DNA from: Lepas anatifera
Lineage: Eukaryota; Arthropoda; Thecostraca; Lepadidae
Assembly: GCA_034440635.1 (NCBI GenBank)
Contig: JAOTON010001937.1
Span: 620,001 to 684,000 of the forward strand
DNA: 64,000 bases
Reading direction: 5' to 3'
The position numbers were made by a program, and so were the translations under genes. Below are positions 11,793 to 22,299 of this stretch, piece by piece. The notes beneath the pieces were generated by a model. The model saw nothing but the letters and a program-made list of their open reading frames with translations. It ran no database searches and was not told the DNA's origin. How positions within the stretch are numbered: position 1 is the first letter of the stretch; every line of letters begins with the position of its first letter.

Positions 11793-12265
11793 TTAGATAC
11801 GTCTGTACAGGTCACATTCTTTAAGAAACAGTAGAACGTGATCAAATATTTTCTCGTTATCCCCTAATAATGATTCAATAGAGAAATGGGTCGCTGACAC
11901 TGAACACACTCTTTCTAGTTTTCGTCTTTGATCATCGAACTTCGGGCAGAGCATTAGGATGTGTTCCATTGTCAATCTTCGTCACATTCATCACACACTG
12001 GGGGACTGTCTGTGTCCAATATATAACTGTGGGTAAGTCTGGTGTGTCCCAGTCTTAGCCGAGCAAGAATCACTTCCTCGCGTCTGTTTGTTCGATACGA
12101 GGACTGCCACTCCCCAGTCTGTTTTTTAATAATTTTGAGGTTAGTCGTGGGGTTATACTGTTGCCATTCTTTGTCAATATATTTGTCCATACATCTTTTA
12201 AGCAAGCTGTAGTATTCAGAATAATGAATCTTTACCTCTGTTACATGGTCATATTGCAGAGACAA
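11793..12265 (-). pseudogene. LINE C-terminal zinc-knuckle-like tail
   Basis: Frames 12265-11972 and 11975-11793 encode EVILARLRLGHTRLTHSYIL, then PPVCDECDED, then TMEHILMLCPKF. The spaced C-x2-C ... H-x4-C pattern is the usual end of RNase H-bearing Jockey/I-type LINE proteins. A frameshift at about 11973 lies inside the knuckle. Confidence 0.8.
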
Positions 12266-12675
12266 TTTGGCTTTTTGTCTGCCATGTCATTGCCCGGAAT
12301 ACCTTGATGGCTGGGTATCCAGATCATCTTGATCTCAAAGCCGTCCAGAATCAGGTCGTGGTGAAGTTGACGGATCTTACCCGAGATTGGCGACGTGTCC
12401 TCTGGGTTTATACTTTTTTGTATAGCTGAAAGTGAATATACACAGATTATCACTTTCTGCATGTTTCTAGATTTAATAAATTCTAATCATCTCATTATAG
12501 CATGCAGCTCCGCAGTACAAATTGTCACATCATCAGTTATTCTTTCCTCGATCGCCCCAGATCCAAAATAGACAGCACAGCCTGTTTTTCCACTCATTTT
12601 CGACCCATCAGTGTATATGAATTTAAAGTCTATAAATTTGAAAAGGAGATCTATGAATTTTTCGTGGACCTCCAC
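12241..12675 (-). pseudogene. LINE RNase H domain, broken
   Basis: Frames 12675-12487 and 12462-12241 together give FIYTDGSKMSGKTGCAVYF (first catalytic Asp), CTAELHAIM (catalytic Glu) and MIWIPSHQGIPGNDMADK (the HxGxxGND region with the last catalytic Asp). They are separated by a stop/frameshift near 12480. RNase H would remove element RNA after copying. Confidence 0.85.
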
Positions 12676-12717
12676 TGGAGAGACATTTTGTTTTTTAACA
12701 CTTACAAGCTTGTGAGT

Positions 12718-13227
12718 CTAGATGGGAATCAGATCCCAAGGCGCCGTTTCTTCTTCTGTGGTTCCAAAGTTACCGGGCATCTCAAATTCGAACAGTTCAA
12801 GGATGCGTTTCAGTCTACATGAAACTGGGGGACCACATAGAAGTTGGAGACGTCTCTCACCTAGATGTTCGAGGGAGGCTAGTGTCGTGAGATGAGCATA
12901 ACACGGATGATCCCTATCTGATATCACCTTTAGACCGTACCTTGCCGTCAGGTAGAAGCGTCGATGCTGCAAAGAGGGTATGTTAGCCTCAACCAGCATT
13001 GCATTAACAGGAGTTGTTCGAAGCGCTCTCAAGGCTATGCGGATGCTGGAATTTTGAACACATTCTAAAGACTGAGCAATTTTGTTAGTTGCTCCATCGA
13101 ATATTTGACACCCATATTCCAGAATCGGCCTTATTAGTGCAGAATAAATACGAATCAGGGTCTTCCGATCTGCTCCAAACCTGGGAACTGAGAGAAAACA
13201 GGAGCAAGAGTCGACGACGCCGTACAA
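12718..13227 (-). pseudogene. LINE RT C-terminal region
   Basis: 169 residues including TLIRIYSALIRPILEYGCQI and ECVQNSSIRIALRALRTTPV then LQHRRFYLTARYGLK. This is the classic segment downstream of the RT palm in Jockey/I-type elements. The 5' end of the fragment is abrupt near 13235 and abuts the left end of a TTAA repeat copy at about 13284. Confidence 0.85.
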
Positions 13228-13283
13228 CCACAGCCCGCGGGCTTTTTACAAAAAACCCGGCTTTTTCTAACTCTGCCTCCGAG

Positions 13284-13566
13284 CCACCTTCGCCCTGGTG
13301 TGGGAGGGGATGTTATAATACTCTCCCTCGAACTCGGCCCCTATGCGGGATAGCGAAAAAACGCGAACGCTGGTGCATAGCTCATACAAATCCATGAAGA
13401 AAATATATCGGTCACTTTTTGGCTCAGGTCAATATTGAGGTCATGACAGGTCAAGAAAGTGGGATTTTCAGTTAAGTTTTTGGGCTGTAGCGTCTGACGG
13501 AGTTGAGTTAGAATAATTTTGTGGGCACCATTAGCTTCCTCTCGTCACGGCAAATGAAATGATGTA
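13284..13566. mobile_element. TTAA-family repeat copy A, left part
   Basis: This matches the left ~280 bp of the intact copy at 45843-46825, including CGGCCCCTATGCGGGATAGC, TTTTTGGCTCAGGTCAATAT and CTCGTCACGGCAAATG. It stops at GATGTA, where another transposon begins. The rest of the copy resumes at about 16084. The two parts total ~0.97 kb, close to the 983 bp of the intact copy. Confidence 0.85.
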
Positions 13567-15481
13567 GGGGAGAGTGGTGCAAGACGCCCACCTTTAAGGT
13601 TAAAGAGGGATTTTTACTAAACGGCTTTCAGTGTTGTTCAAATTTACCATTCAATGCCTTGGTCAATCATTTTTCTTCAAAATTGAAGAGTATCATCTCT
13701 TGCAATGCAGTAGGTAAGAGAACTTTAAAAGTTTTGTAAGTCATTGCAAAAAGGCGTCTTACACACTGGGGTGGATAGGACGCCCACCCCATGGGCGTTT
13801 TACAAACTAATAATAAAATCAATGGGGAAAACTGTAGCAAACTATTTGGTCAAAAAACATAACTCCAATGTTTGAAAGGTGCGGATGACACTCGGTAAAG
13901 CAGCGGAACATTTAACTGTTGTGAACGAACAATATTTTTTTGCTGACTAGAGTCAAATTGAGAAAAACCAGTAGGAAATTGTGACAAAGTATATTGCCCG
14001 AACACTGTAACGATTCTTGAGAACATGTACGGAAAAGTTTGAGGTAGCCCATTTCAGAGCTTAAACAAAGTGCCTACAGACACCATGTGTTCGAACTAAA
14101 AAGATAGTATAGGATAGATGCGCATGCTTAAAGTGCATTCACACTGATATTTAACATACAGACACTGTGTTTGAGCTTTGAAATAAGCTGCCGTCACTGT
14201 GCTGCGTGAAACTGAGCTACCGACACCACTGGTGTTCGAGCTCTGAAACAAGCTTTCCAGAACTTTGCTCACATGTGACCTGTGTCCTACCGTCCTACCG
14301 ACACAGGTCACACGTGTATGCCACGTATTTTCTATCCGCGTCAGTGCACGGCATGCATGCCCATCTGTGCCCATCCGACGGCGCCCTCCTAAAATGTTGT
14401 TTCCCACCTCCCCTCCCTAAACCAGGAAATGAATGCTGGCTCTCCAGCGATAGGTTTCAGCACCCCCTCCCACCATCGATTTTGCGGCGATGTGATAGGC
14501 TTATCCGCCCAAAATTGGCGCCCCGGTTTTGGATTGCGCCCCTGATCATTTGCACCACCGATGGGCGATATCGGATCCGCGTATGCTATAACCGTGGATG
14601 ATTTAATAAATAATCATGTTTAATCACGCAGAACCTGCCAATGTTACATAACCTCTGCAACTCTGCAACCCTAACCCTGCTGCACAAAACAATGTAACCC
14701 TGCTGGACAAAATAATGTAACCCTGCTGGAAAAAAATTATATAACCCTGCTGGAAAGGATTTTGGGAGATCACATAATCTTATTCAAAGTATTTGTTCCG
14801 ACTGAGTCCGATGACATACCTATGTGGCTGGGACTATTCGCCAAGCCCCCCCACCCCCATCACCTCCAATCGTCAAAATTGTTCAGAGATTTAGGATGAT
14901 CCGTTAGGAATTAGATGCTATAAGACAAGGAGGCGCGGTAATGGAGTGGTCAGCGTAGCTGGCTACCACGCAGCCGACCGACCCTGTCCTGAAATGTGTC
15001 TAAAAATGGTTAAATAATTGTACAACTGTCTGTGAAACATTCCAAAATTAATCGACATGTATATAGTGTAAGATGCTTCACCTGTTAGGTAAAACGCCGC
15101 CCCTGGGCGTCTTAGCATCTTCTAATGGTGAAAATAAATGGCACGCTATTTACCAGAGACAATTCGGGTGCATCTGATCAAACGCTAATCTGACGCCAAA
15201 AATATCATATTGGTAGGCAGTGGACCAACAGGTGACAAACTGACGGATGTCTAGTAACATTTTGAAGACTTCGACACAATATCTTATGATAAGAGACACA
15301 AAAATAAAGAATTACTCACCGAAACCAGGCGCAACTCCCAACCGCGCTCTCGTCTCGTCCCAAAAAAGGACAAGCTGTCTGCTATTCCTCAAGAGCATTA
15401 AAAGTAGCCTGCTGTGCATAGTTTTCAAGCAAAACTGAAAAGGCTTCTTACCGACCCTGGGCGTCTTAGACCACTCTCCCC
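13567..15481. mobile_element. 1.9-kb TIR transposon with TA target duplication
   Basis: It begins GGGGAGAGTGGTGCAAGACG at 13567 and ends with the reverse complement of GGGGAGAGTGGTCTAAGACG at 15481; the 24-bp ends match at 22 positions. TA lies on both sides (13565-13566 and 15482-15483). It sits exactly inside GATGTATAATAT of the host TTAA repeat, so the empty site is visible in the intact copy at 46137-46148. Motifs like GGGCGTCTTA or AAGACGCCCA recur near both ends. No transposase frame is recognisable, so this is a non-autonomous or decayed copy, possibly Tc1/mariner-like. Confidence 0.88.
14670..14760. repeat. Short tandem repeat inside the 1.9-kb transposon
   Basis: About four imperfect ~28-bp units built on TAACCCTGCTGGACAAAATA. 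AACCCT here is part of this unit and is not a telomeric array. Confidence 0.7.
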
Positions 15482-15483
15482 TA

Positions 15484-16083
15484 TAATATTTATTTATTTA
15501 TTTCGACAGCCTACAAGACATTTCCAGGTGTCTCCACTCCATGAGAGCTATTCTGTAACCATCGTCACAGTCACATAACAGTTACATAATAAGTATAACG
15601 CATAAGTATAACCATTAAGTATGTAAGCATAATTTTAACAACTGTCTTGCTCGGCTAACTTAATTTCTTATGACCTGCCTAATGCGAGATTTGAACACAT
15701 CGGTACTGACAATGTTAAGGTCATTGGGTATAACGTGCTGGTTGAATTTTGCAGATGCTGGATATGTGAACTGACGTTTTCCATGGTTGTTGTTTGGGCA
15801 ATAGAGCGACAGTTGCAATGATTGCCGGGTTTCACGAGCTATAATTTCGAGGCTGAATGATATGTTGTTTCAAATGGATGAGGGGGTTTCGTTCGTGATG
15901 ATATTATGCAGTAAGCATACATCGAAATAGGTTATCAACTGGGGAATCGTGGGCCACTCTAATTGTCGAAGCACATCCGAGATGTGGTCATATTTTCTAC
16001 GCCCAGATATCACTCTTGCTGCAAAGTTCAACACCTTCTGTCCATTATAACGCCTTGGTTTTTAACCTTATCGGTATTGAGTT
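15484..16083 (-). mobile_element. 3' fragment of a LINE, nested in copy A
   Basis: On the minus strand the sequence encodes NFAARVISGRRKYDHISDV and LEWPTIPQLITYFDVCLLHN, the RT C-terminal tail of CR1/Jockey-like LINEs. An AAATAA-type simple tail follows at 15502-15484. It lies directly beside the 1.9-kb transposon and before the resumed TTAA repeat. It is strongly 5'-truncated and inactive. Confidence 0.78.
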
Positions 16084-16766
16084 AGTGTATTGACCATACT
16101 AGGTCAATTCACTAAAATGACCTGACCTCAGGTCAGGTCAAGGTCTCTTTATGATCTACCATAGTCAATATGCATGTCAATCGACTCGCAATAGCAATCT
16201 GAACGCAATGATATCAACATAAAATCTGTATCACCATTTCATGCAAGGTTATTGACCTACGTCTGAAAACTGCTTAAATAGCTCCAGAAGACCTCTCAGA
16301 GGTCACAGGTCGAAAATTGCAACATGAACCTGGAAAGAGGCCCAGGATACTACGATTTGGAGAATATGAAGGTATTCTCAGCTGTATCTTCACAAATACA
16401 ACCCAATATTTGTCTTTCCCATGTATTTCAAATAGAGAGGTCATTGGCCTTACTTGACCTTAGGCCATCGATATTAAAAATCCCGGAGTATATGCTGTAG
16501 CACTCGGTGGACCCATTAGGTGATATAAGTTTCAATCCGATAGATTCACGGATTTCTTACTACATTTTTGGAAGTGAGGTTACTTGACCTGCACTGATGA
16601 CCTGACCTGAGATGACCGAACCTTGAAATGTTGGGGAAAGTTGCGAAATTGATCAAAGATAAGGTGTGCCAAGTACGGCGGCGCTTAGCGCCGCTGTTTT
16701 TCGTGCCGCTGGAAAACCCCGAGGTGGGGGGTGTCCAAACACCCTCCCCACCGGGGCGAGGGTAAA
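16084..16766. mobile_element. TTAA-family repeat copy A, right part
   Basis: Resumes the repeat at CCATACTAGGTCAA and carries many AGGTCA/TGACCT half-sites, including an everted TGACCTGACCT-C-AGGTCAGGTCA palindrome near 16120. The GC hairpin is at 16675-16697. The palindrome GGGGTGTCCAAACACCC lies near the end, which reads CCGGGGCGAGGGTAAA. The last bases are TAAA rather than TTAA. Confidence 0.85.
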
Positions 16767-18000
16767 GGGGACCCAGACCAGATAAGCCCCAAAAAGCTCA
16801 TTGGGTCTCAGTACCAACACAGGGGTCTCAGAATCTGTGTGGGGCCCTAACTATCTAAACGGGTCCTAAATAAGCTCAGGGAGCCAGTACTAACTCAAGG
16901 TGCCGAGCCTCAACTCAGGGAACCCAGACACGCTGAGGGGGCCCCAAAGCAGCTCAGGAGGACCATAAAATATAAGGTGGCCAGATCGACTGGGTGGTTT
17001 GACGATTCTATGCGGCCCCAGGTAAACACAAGGGGCCCCAAACAAGCTAAAGGGGCCCATCCAGGTAACGGACCCGATATCAACCCAGAAGGCGGGCCCA
17101 TACCGGCTCTAGGGACACTAATCCAGCCAGGGGCCCTAGGACCAAGTCTAACACGTATGTAATGCCTCCCAGGGGCCTTTGTCAGCTAAGGGGGCCCAAA
17201 CCAGCTTGGGCCCCAAGAAAAAGTCCTCCTGAAGCTCCTGTATAATACCCTCTCAGGGTCCCAGATCAGCCCAGAGCCCCTTGAAAAACTCCCTCTCAGG
17301 AGGCCCATGCCCAGCTCAGGGGCTTAAGATCAACTGGGGGGGGGCACATACAAATCAAGAGGTCCCAGTCCTGATAGGGGCGCCTGACGACTCAGGGAGT
17401 GCCCTAGTGCCAACACCGGGGTTTCAAGATAAGCGTGGGGCCCTGACCATTTAAAAGGGCCTCAGGTCAGCTCAGAGGCCAGAACCAGCTCCGGGAGCCA
17501 GGCTCGCTGCGGGGCCCCAAATCAGCTCAGCAGGCCCGGGAAACTGAGATGGCCAAAGCCGGAGGAGCCCCGACGAGTAGGTACTGGATCAGCACATTAG
17601 GGCCCGGACAAGCTAAAAGGGTATATACCAATTTAAAGAGCCCCATACCAGCTCAGGGGTGCTTGCAGCTCAAGGGACAGCAATCCAGCTAGGGGCCTAT
17701 GACCGAGCCAGAGGCATCCTACGTAAATCCTCTCAGCGGCCCTAGACTTGCTCATGGCTGCCTCAATAATTCCACATAAGGGGCTCTTTCCAGATTAGGG
17801 GCCCCAAACCACCGTGGGGTCTAAGACCAAGCCAGTAAGCTCCTGTGTAATACCCTCCCACGGCCCCAGAACAGCCCAGGTGCCTTATGCAAAACTGCCT
17901 CTCAGGAGGCTCAAAATCAAAGCAATGGCCCCACGATCAGCTGAGAGGGGCACCAGGTTATCCAGGGAGCTTACCTCACCTCACATCAGGACAGAGACGG
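16767..18000. repeat. Degenerate GGGCCC minisatellite, block 2
   Basis: Loose units around GGGGCCCCAAACCAGCTCAG. They look like a diverged, inverted relative of the 6811-7570 block, which has GAGCTGGTCTCGGGG. The array starts directly at the end of TTAA repeat copy A. No gene. Confidence 0.7.
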
Positions 18001-18329
18001 GACGTAGGCGATTGTGCTATCGCTGAGTTAAGCTGTTTATTGATATAGTAGGTGATAGTAATAGGTCATTTGGACGTGCTTTACAAAGTGTTTAATTGAA
18101 TAGGTAATGAAGAAGTCCGGATTTTGAAAATGCGCGTCCAAACATTTTTTATCAAGTCTGACGTATCCATATGTTTTTAATTCTCTTTGGTTTCTTATTA
18201 TTTAGTGTGTGCTGAATGTTCGTATACCCACATCATTTTGTACGTATCTTTCATATTTTAATTCACGGCGTGTCATTGTGGCAAGTTATTGCCCTGTGGA
18301 TAAATGATAAAATAAACCTGAATCTGAAG
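18001..18329 (+). mobile_element. Probable LINE 3' end inside the minisatellite
   Basis: An AT-rich ~330-bp island interrupting the GGGCCC array. It ends AATAAACCTGAATCTGAA, which resembles a LINE 3' terminus with a GAATCT-type simple tail (compare the minus-strand tail at 8046-8027). No coding part is visible, so the assignment rests on the tail and the sharp composition change. Confidence 0.45.
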
Positions 18330-19430
18330 GCCCCATACCAGTCAATGGACACCGACAAGCACAAGTGACTTCAGTGTCAACACAGGGCTTACACCAACAG
18401 TGTGCGGACCTAGTTATCTAAAGGTACTAGGTACCCGCGCTGGGAGTATCATGGTTGCGCGTTTTGGTGCCTGTATGTTTTATGTACTGCTTACTGCGAA
18501 TATACTGTATGGATGGGGGTACCCCAAAGTAGCTCAGGACGTCCATAAAAATATTGGGGCCCATACCGGCTGAGGGCTCCGTCGAGCTCAGCGAGCCCCA
18601 GAGCGGCACAAGGAAGCTTAGACAGGCAAGAGGAGCCCATACCAGTTTAAGGGGCACAATAGCAGCTCGGTGACACTGGTTCAGGGTGTCTCAGCCTGCT
18701 TGGGCTCCAAGCTTAAGTCTGGAACCTCCTATGCAAGAGTCTCTCAGGAGCCACCAGAACAGCTTAGGGGTCCAGAACATCTCAAGGGTTCCGAAACTGT
18801 CTAAGGGAGACCTCATACCAATTCAGGAGGCTCAGGTCAGATAAAGGGCCCTCGAAGAGCTTATTGGTCCTAGTGCCAACTCAAGGGTCTAGATCAGCCC
18901 ATGGGTCTTAATATAAACTGGCCCCAGAACAAGGACCCCAAGGACCCCTTGTGAAATCCCGATCTCAAGAGGCGCAATATCAACTCAGGATATGCAGACC
19001 AGCTCAGGGGTGGTGGTGAACACCCCCTTCTTGGGCTGAGCTTTAACACTACAACGAGCCCCCTGCATGGGGTGCCCAGCGATGTCTGGTAGGCGTTCCG
19101 TGGGAAATCCAACGCTACCCGAATTTTGGTCTAGAAGGCCCAAAAGTTGGTCTCGAGGGTCCTCAAGAATTAGTCTCGGGGGCCCGAAAGTGTTTCTCTT
19201 GACCCCTCCTAAGATTTGTTCTCAGAGTGTTTCCAGGTATCAGTCTCGGTGCCCCTAAGAATGGTCTCAGGTGCCGCCAAGAGTTTGTGTCGGGGCCCCA
19301 ACTCCCAAGAGTTGGTCCCGTAAGTCCAAGTCTTGGTCTCTGAGGCCCCCAGAGTTGGTTCGGGGGTCCCCAGAGTTCATCTCGAGGGCTCCAATGAGTT
19401 GGTCTTGGGACTCCCCGAAAATATCTAACT
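18330..19430. repeat. Degenerate GGGCCC minisatellite, blocks 3 and 4
   Basis: This continues the block-2 style to about 19010. From about 19080 it switches to the orientation of the 6811-7570 block (CAAAAGTTGGTCTCGAGGGT). Both orientations lie within a few hundred bases, so the array has been inverted or rearranged. Confidence 0.65.
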
Positions 19431-19685
19431 TTCTAAATAGGGTAGAAATTGGTGCTTCGCAAATTATTCAATTTGCAAATATTTCACGTTGAATAAATGC
19501 AAAATTGTGCCCACCCCCTCCAAGCGGGGATTCTCGAGGCCTACATACGCCTTTGTCGAAATTCTGAATCCTCCCTTGTATCTTGTGATAGAAACCCCTA
19601 TCCCGAATCGATTTAAGTGAGTTTTGGAAAATGTCGTGCCTTCGATCGCACAATAAAGAAGTGCTAATATCTGTGAAATTTAGCT

Positions 19686-20868
19686 TTAACCCTTGCCCCA
19701 ATGGCGGGTGTACGACCCACATTCGCCCTGGTGGGGGGGCTAAAAAAGATCCCCCACGATCACAAAACTAAGAGAGCTAGAAAAAAGCGCAAAACGGCAA
19801 TCAAAAGCTCTTAGAAAATGATATCGAAAATACTTCGGTCATTTTCCTTGTCAGATCAATATCAAGGTCACCAGGGGTCAAAGTAAGTCAAAATCGGTAA
19901 TATGAGGTGTACTAAGAAAACCTCATATATCTCAGAAACTATGATAGCAAGGAAACATTTTTTAACACCATTCGAAAGCTCTTGAGTTGCTCTTTAATTA
20001 CAATGGCAATGATTTTCGGGTCAGGTCAAAGCCTAGGGAGCTACAGGTCACTGATGATTAGGAATGTTCTTAGGAATGTCCATTAGAGGGCGTTTCCTTT
20101 TCGCTAATAAATCCTAAACCAAGCAAGATGCAGCCATAGTTAATGCACCATTGCAATTCTCTCGTCAATACGAATCGAATAATATATATTACTATGCCAG
20201 GTCAACTTTAAATTTGACCTGACCCAGGTCAACGGTCTGCCCCAATTTGACCTGGTGTAGTCATGATGTATATCATTTGACTTACAGTGACTTTACAAAC
20301 ACTTTGGAGACAAAATAACAGTTCTATCTTTGTTTATTAAAAATTTATAGGGTAAAACACCAAAAAATGCTTATTTGACCTAAGGTGACCTTTCAAAGGT
20401 CACAAGTCAATTTTTTGGCATCAACTTCAGAAAAACGCTAAGGTCAAGTCTTAACCGATGTTTGAAGTTGATTCCATCCATACTTACTGAGAAAAGCTCA
20501 TTTCGTGATTTTCCCTATGTATTTACAATGGGGAGGTCATGCTCTGCACGTGACCTTAGGTCACCGATGTAAAAAATCCCGGAAGATATGTTGCAGCTCC
20601 TGGTGGGCCCAAATGTGGTATGAGTTTCAACTTGATCGATTAACCCCCTTTTTATTTATGCAGTCCTAAGCATTTTTTTAGGTGAGGCCACTGCACCTGG
20701 CCCGGTGACCTAACCTGATATGACCTTGAGCTAAAATTTTCAGGAAAGATGTAAAAATGATGAAGAAACAGCTAGACTAGGTTTGGCGGCGCTGCGCGCC
20801 GCCGGTCTTTGGCCACTTCGGGAAAAACCCAAGGGGGTCTAAAAGACCCCCACCCGGGCGAGGGTTAA
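19686..20868. mobile_element. TTAA-family repeat copy B, full length (~1.18 kb)
   Basis: Starts TTAACCCTTGCCCC and ends CGGGCGAGGGTTAA, forming terminal inverted repeats with TTAA at each edge. It carries numerous AGGTCA/TGACCT sites, the GC hairpin GGCGGCGCTGCGCGCCGCC at 20785-20803, and the terminal palindrome GGGGGTCTAAAAGACCCCC. It is longer and more diverged than copy D. No reading frame. Confidence 0.85.
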
Positions 20869-22269
20869 ACCATCCTGTGGGACATTTCCCTCGGATGAGA
20901 TAGACCTCGTTGAAGGTGCCCCCCATGGCCGAAAGGCTCCGCCACCACTGTGTGGCACTCCCTCGGTTTAAATCACAAATGAGACAGCTAAATCCAACAT
21001 GTAAATATAATGTGATTGACATAGGCCCTCTCCTATCTATTGTGTAAGCCTCAATGTATCAACCCTGTATGGGGCCTGGAAAAATGTGTGCTGCTAAAAA
21101 AGAACAAGATGAGTGTGTCACGGTTCCTTCAGACCTCAGTGGTCGTCTTGCGCGCCGAGGACCCGCTCTTATCTGCTGCTGTATCCTCTCAGCTGCGTGA
21201 AAGCCACGCCCATGTCTGGGATTACCAGGGAATCCAGCAGTGGCATTAATGTCAGGGCGGATCTGTGGACGGATTCCGTCTCTGAGAAACTGTCAACAGG
21301 CAGCCCCAGCGGCCAGGCGCGTCACCGCTGCCCTGACATACTGGAGTCGGAGTGTCCGGTCTGCAAATGGGGTGCTCCGCTACCCCCTCCCCGCCCCAAT
21401 ATTTCTTAATATCCAGTCCACTTCTGAAGGACGAAATTTCCACTGAATTCGTTATGCATGCTGGATAAACGATTTATATTTTCACGTGGTTGCATCTATT
21501 AGTTACACAACAAAAGCCTTGCGCTTCCCTCTCTGGTCAACTAGACATACAAAACAGCGTACCTACAGTCGGCCCAGCAAAGCGTGAGTCTGCCCAGGTC
21601 CCAGAAATACTTTGTGACGCCCGTGTTTGCACCTGTCTTTCTGGTTTTATCCGTGCGCACGAGACACTCTCGGGCGTTGGTGATTTGGTGGCAAGGCGTG
21701 TTGGCGCAAACCTTACGGGACCAACGGCGCCACGTGATATATTTGGTGGGAATCGAGACGGCTGTGTGTGACCCGCGCGCATGACCTCTTGACCTGCCAG
21801 TGTGCGGCCGCAGCAGAGCGGCAGCTACCGCTGCAACGGGTACGCACGTGCAAGCACGGTGCGCGTGAGCTGTGCTGCTGCGGTCTGCGGAAAATCCCTC
21901 AGAATACGCGCTCTAATACTGACTTCTGCGCAGTGTAAGCCCGCGGTGGCTGCGCACAGTGAGAGCAACTTCACAAAGCTAAGAAGCGTGAACCGATCGT
22001 GCAGTCAGACAGCCCATGAGCTTATGGTGAAGACTGCACTTTCACAAAAACGCCTTCTGGTCTATTGGATCACATTTTTGACAGCAGGGACTCCTTTCTC
22101 ATGGGAAAAGCCCAAATAATTGTTTTGATATTCAAGAAAATATAAGTCGATCCGTGCATGAAGTCGCAAGATCGTTAACAATTTATTTCTCTGTCTTGGT
22201 TTATCGCACGCCCATGTGTTGTAAAAACAGCGAGCACTGGCGTCACTCCACCAGCTCCGACTTCGGAGG
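20869..22269. other. Upstream region of the TRPA gene
   Basis: About 1.4 kb without a credible frame. 21780-21960 is GC-rich and could hold a non-coding first exon. GTGAGT at about 21585 and GTAAGC at about 21933 are possible splice donors. No TATA box or initiator stands out. Any exon here is inference from the acceptor-like site at 22297. Confidence 0.4.
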
Positions 22270-22297
22270 CCTGACCCTCTGCTCCCTCTGTTTGCAG
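22270..22297 (+). promoter_or_regulatory. Candidate 3' splice acceptor just before the TRPA start
   Basis: A pyrimidine-rich tract (CTCTGCTCCCTCTGTTTGCAG) ends in CAG at 22295-22297, two bases before ATG at 22300. An in-frame TAA at 22222-22224 closes the frame upstream. An intron in the 5' untranslated region, or a short upstream coding exon, is therefore likely. Confidence 0.55.
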
Positions 22298-22299
22298 TG

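Larger units (their letters stand above)
11756..13235 (-). mobile_element. 5'-truncated LINE with RNase H domain
   Basis: Minus-strand fragment carrying the RT C-terminus, an RNase H domain and a terminal zinc-knuckle-like tail, the arrangement of I/Jockey-group LINEs that keep RNase H. The endonuclease and RT core are missing upstream, as expected for 5' truncation during target-primed insertion. Several small frameshifts are present. No clear poly(A) or microsatellite tail marks the 3' end near 11756, so that limit is approximate. Confidence 0.85.

Noticed and set aside
14670..14760. AACCCT-type repeats resembling telomeric sequence
   Set aside because: They belong to a ~28-bp unit inside a transposon and do not form a TTAGGG/TTAGG-type array.
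16675..16697. GC hairpin as a bacterial-type terminator
   Set aside because: Eukaryotic context; the hairpin is a conserved part of a repeat family and the adjoining T run is absent in several copies.
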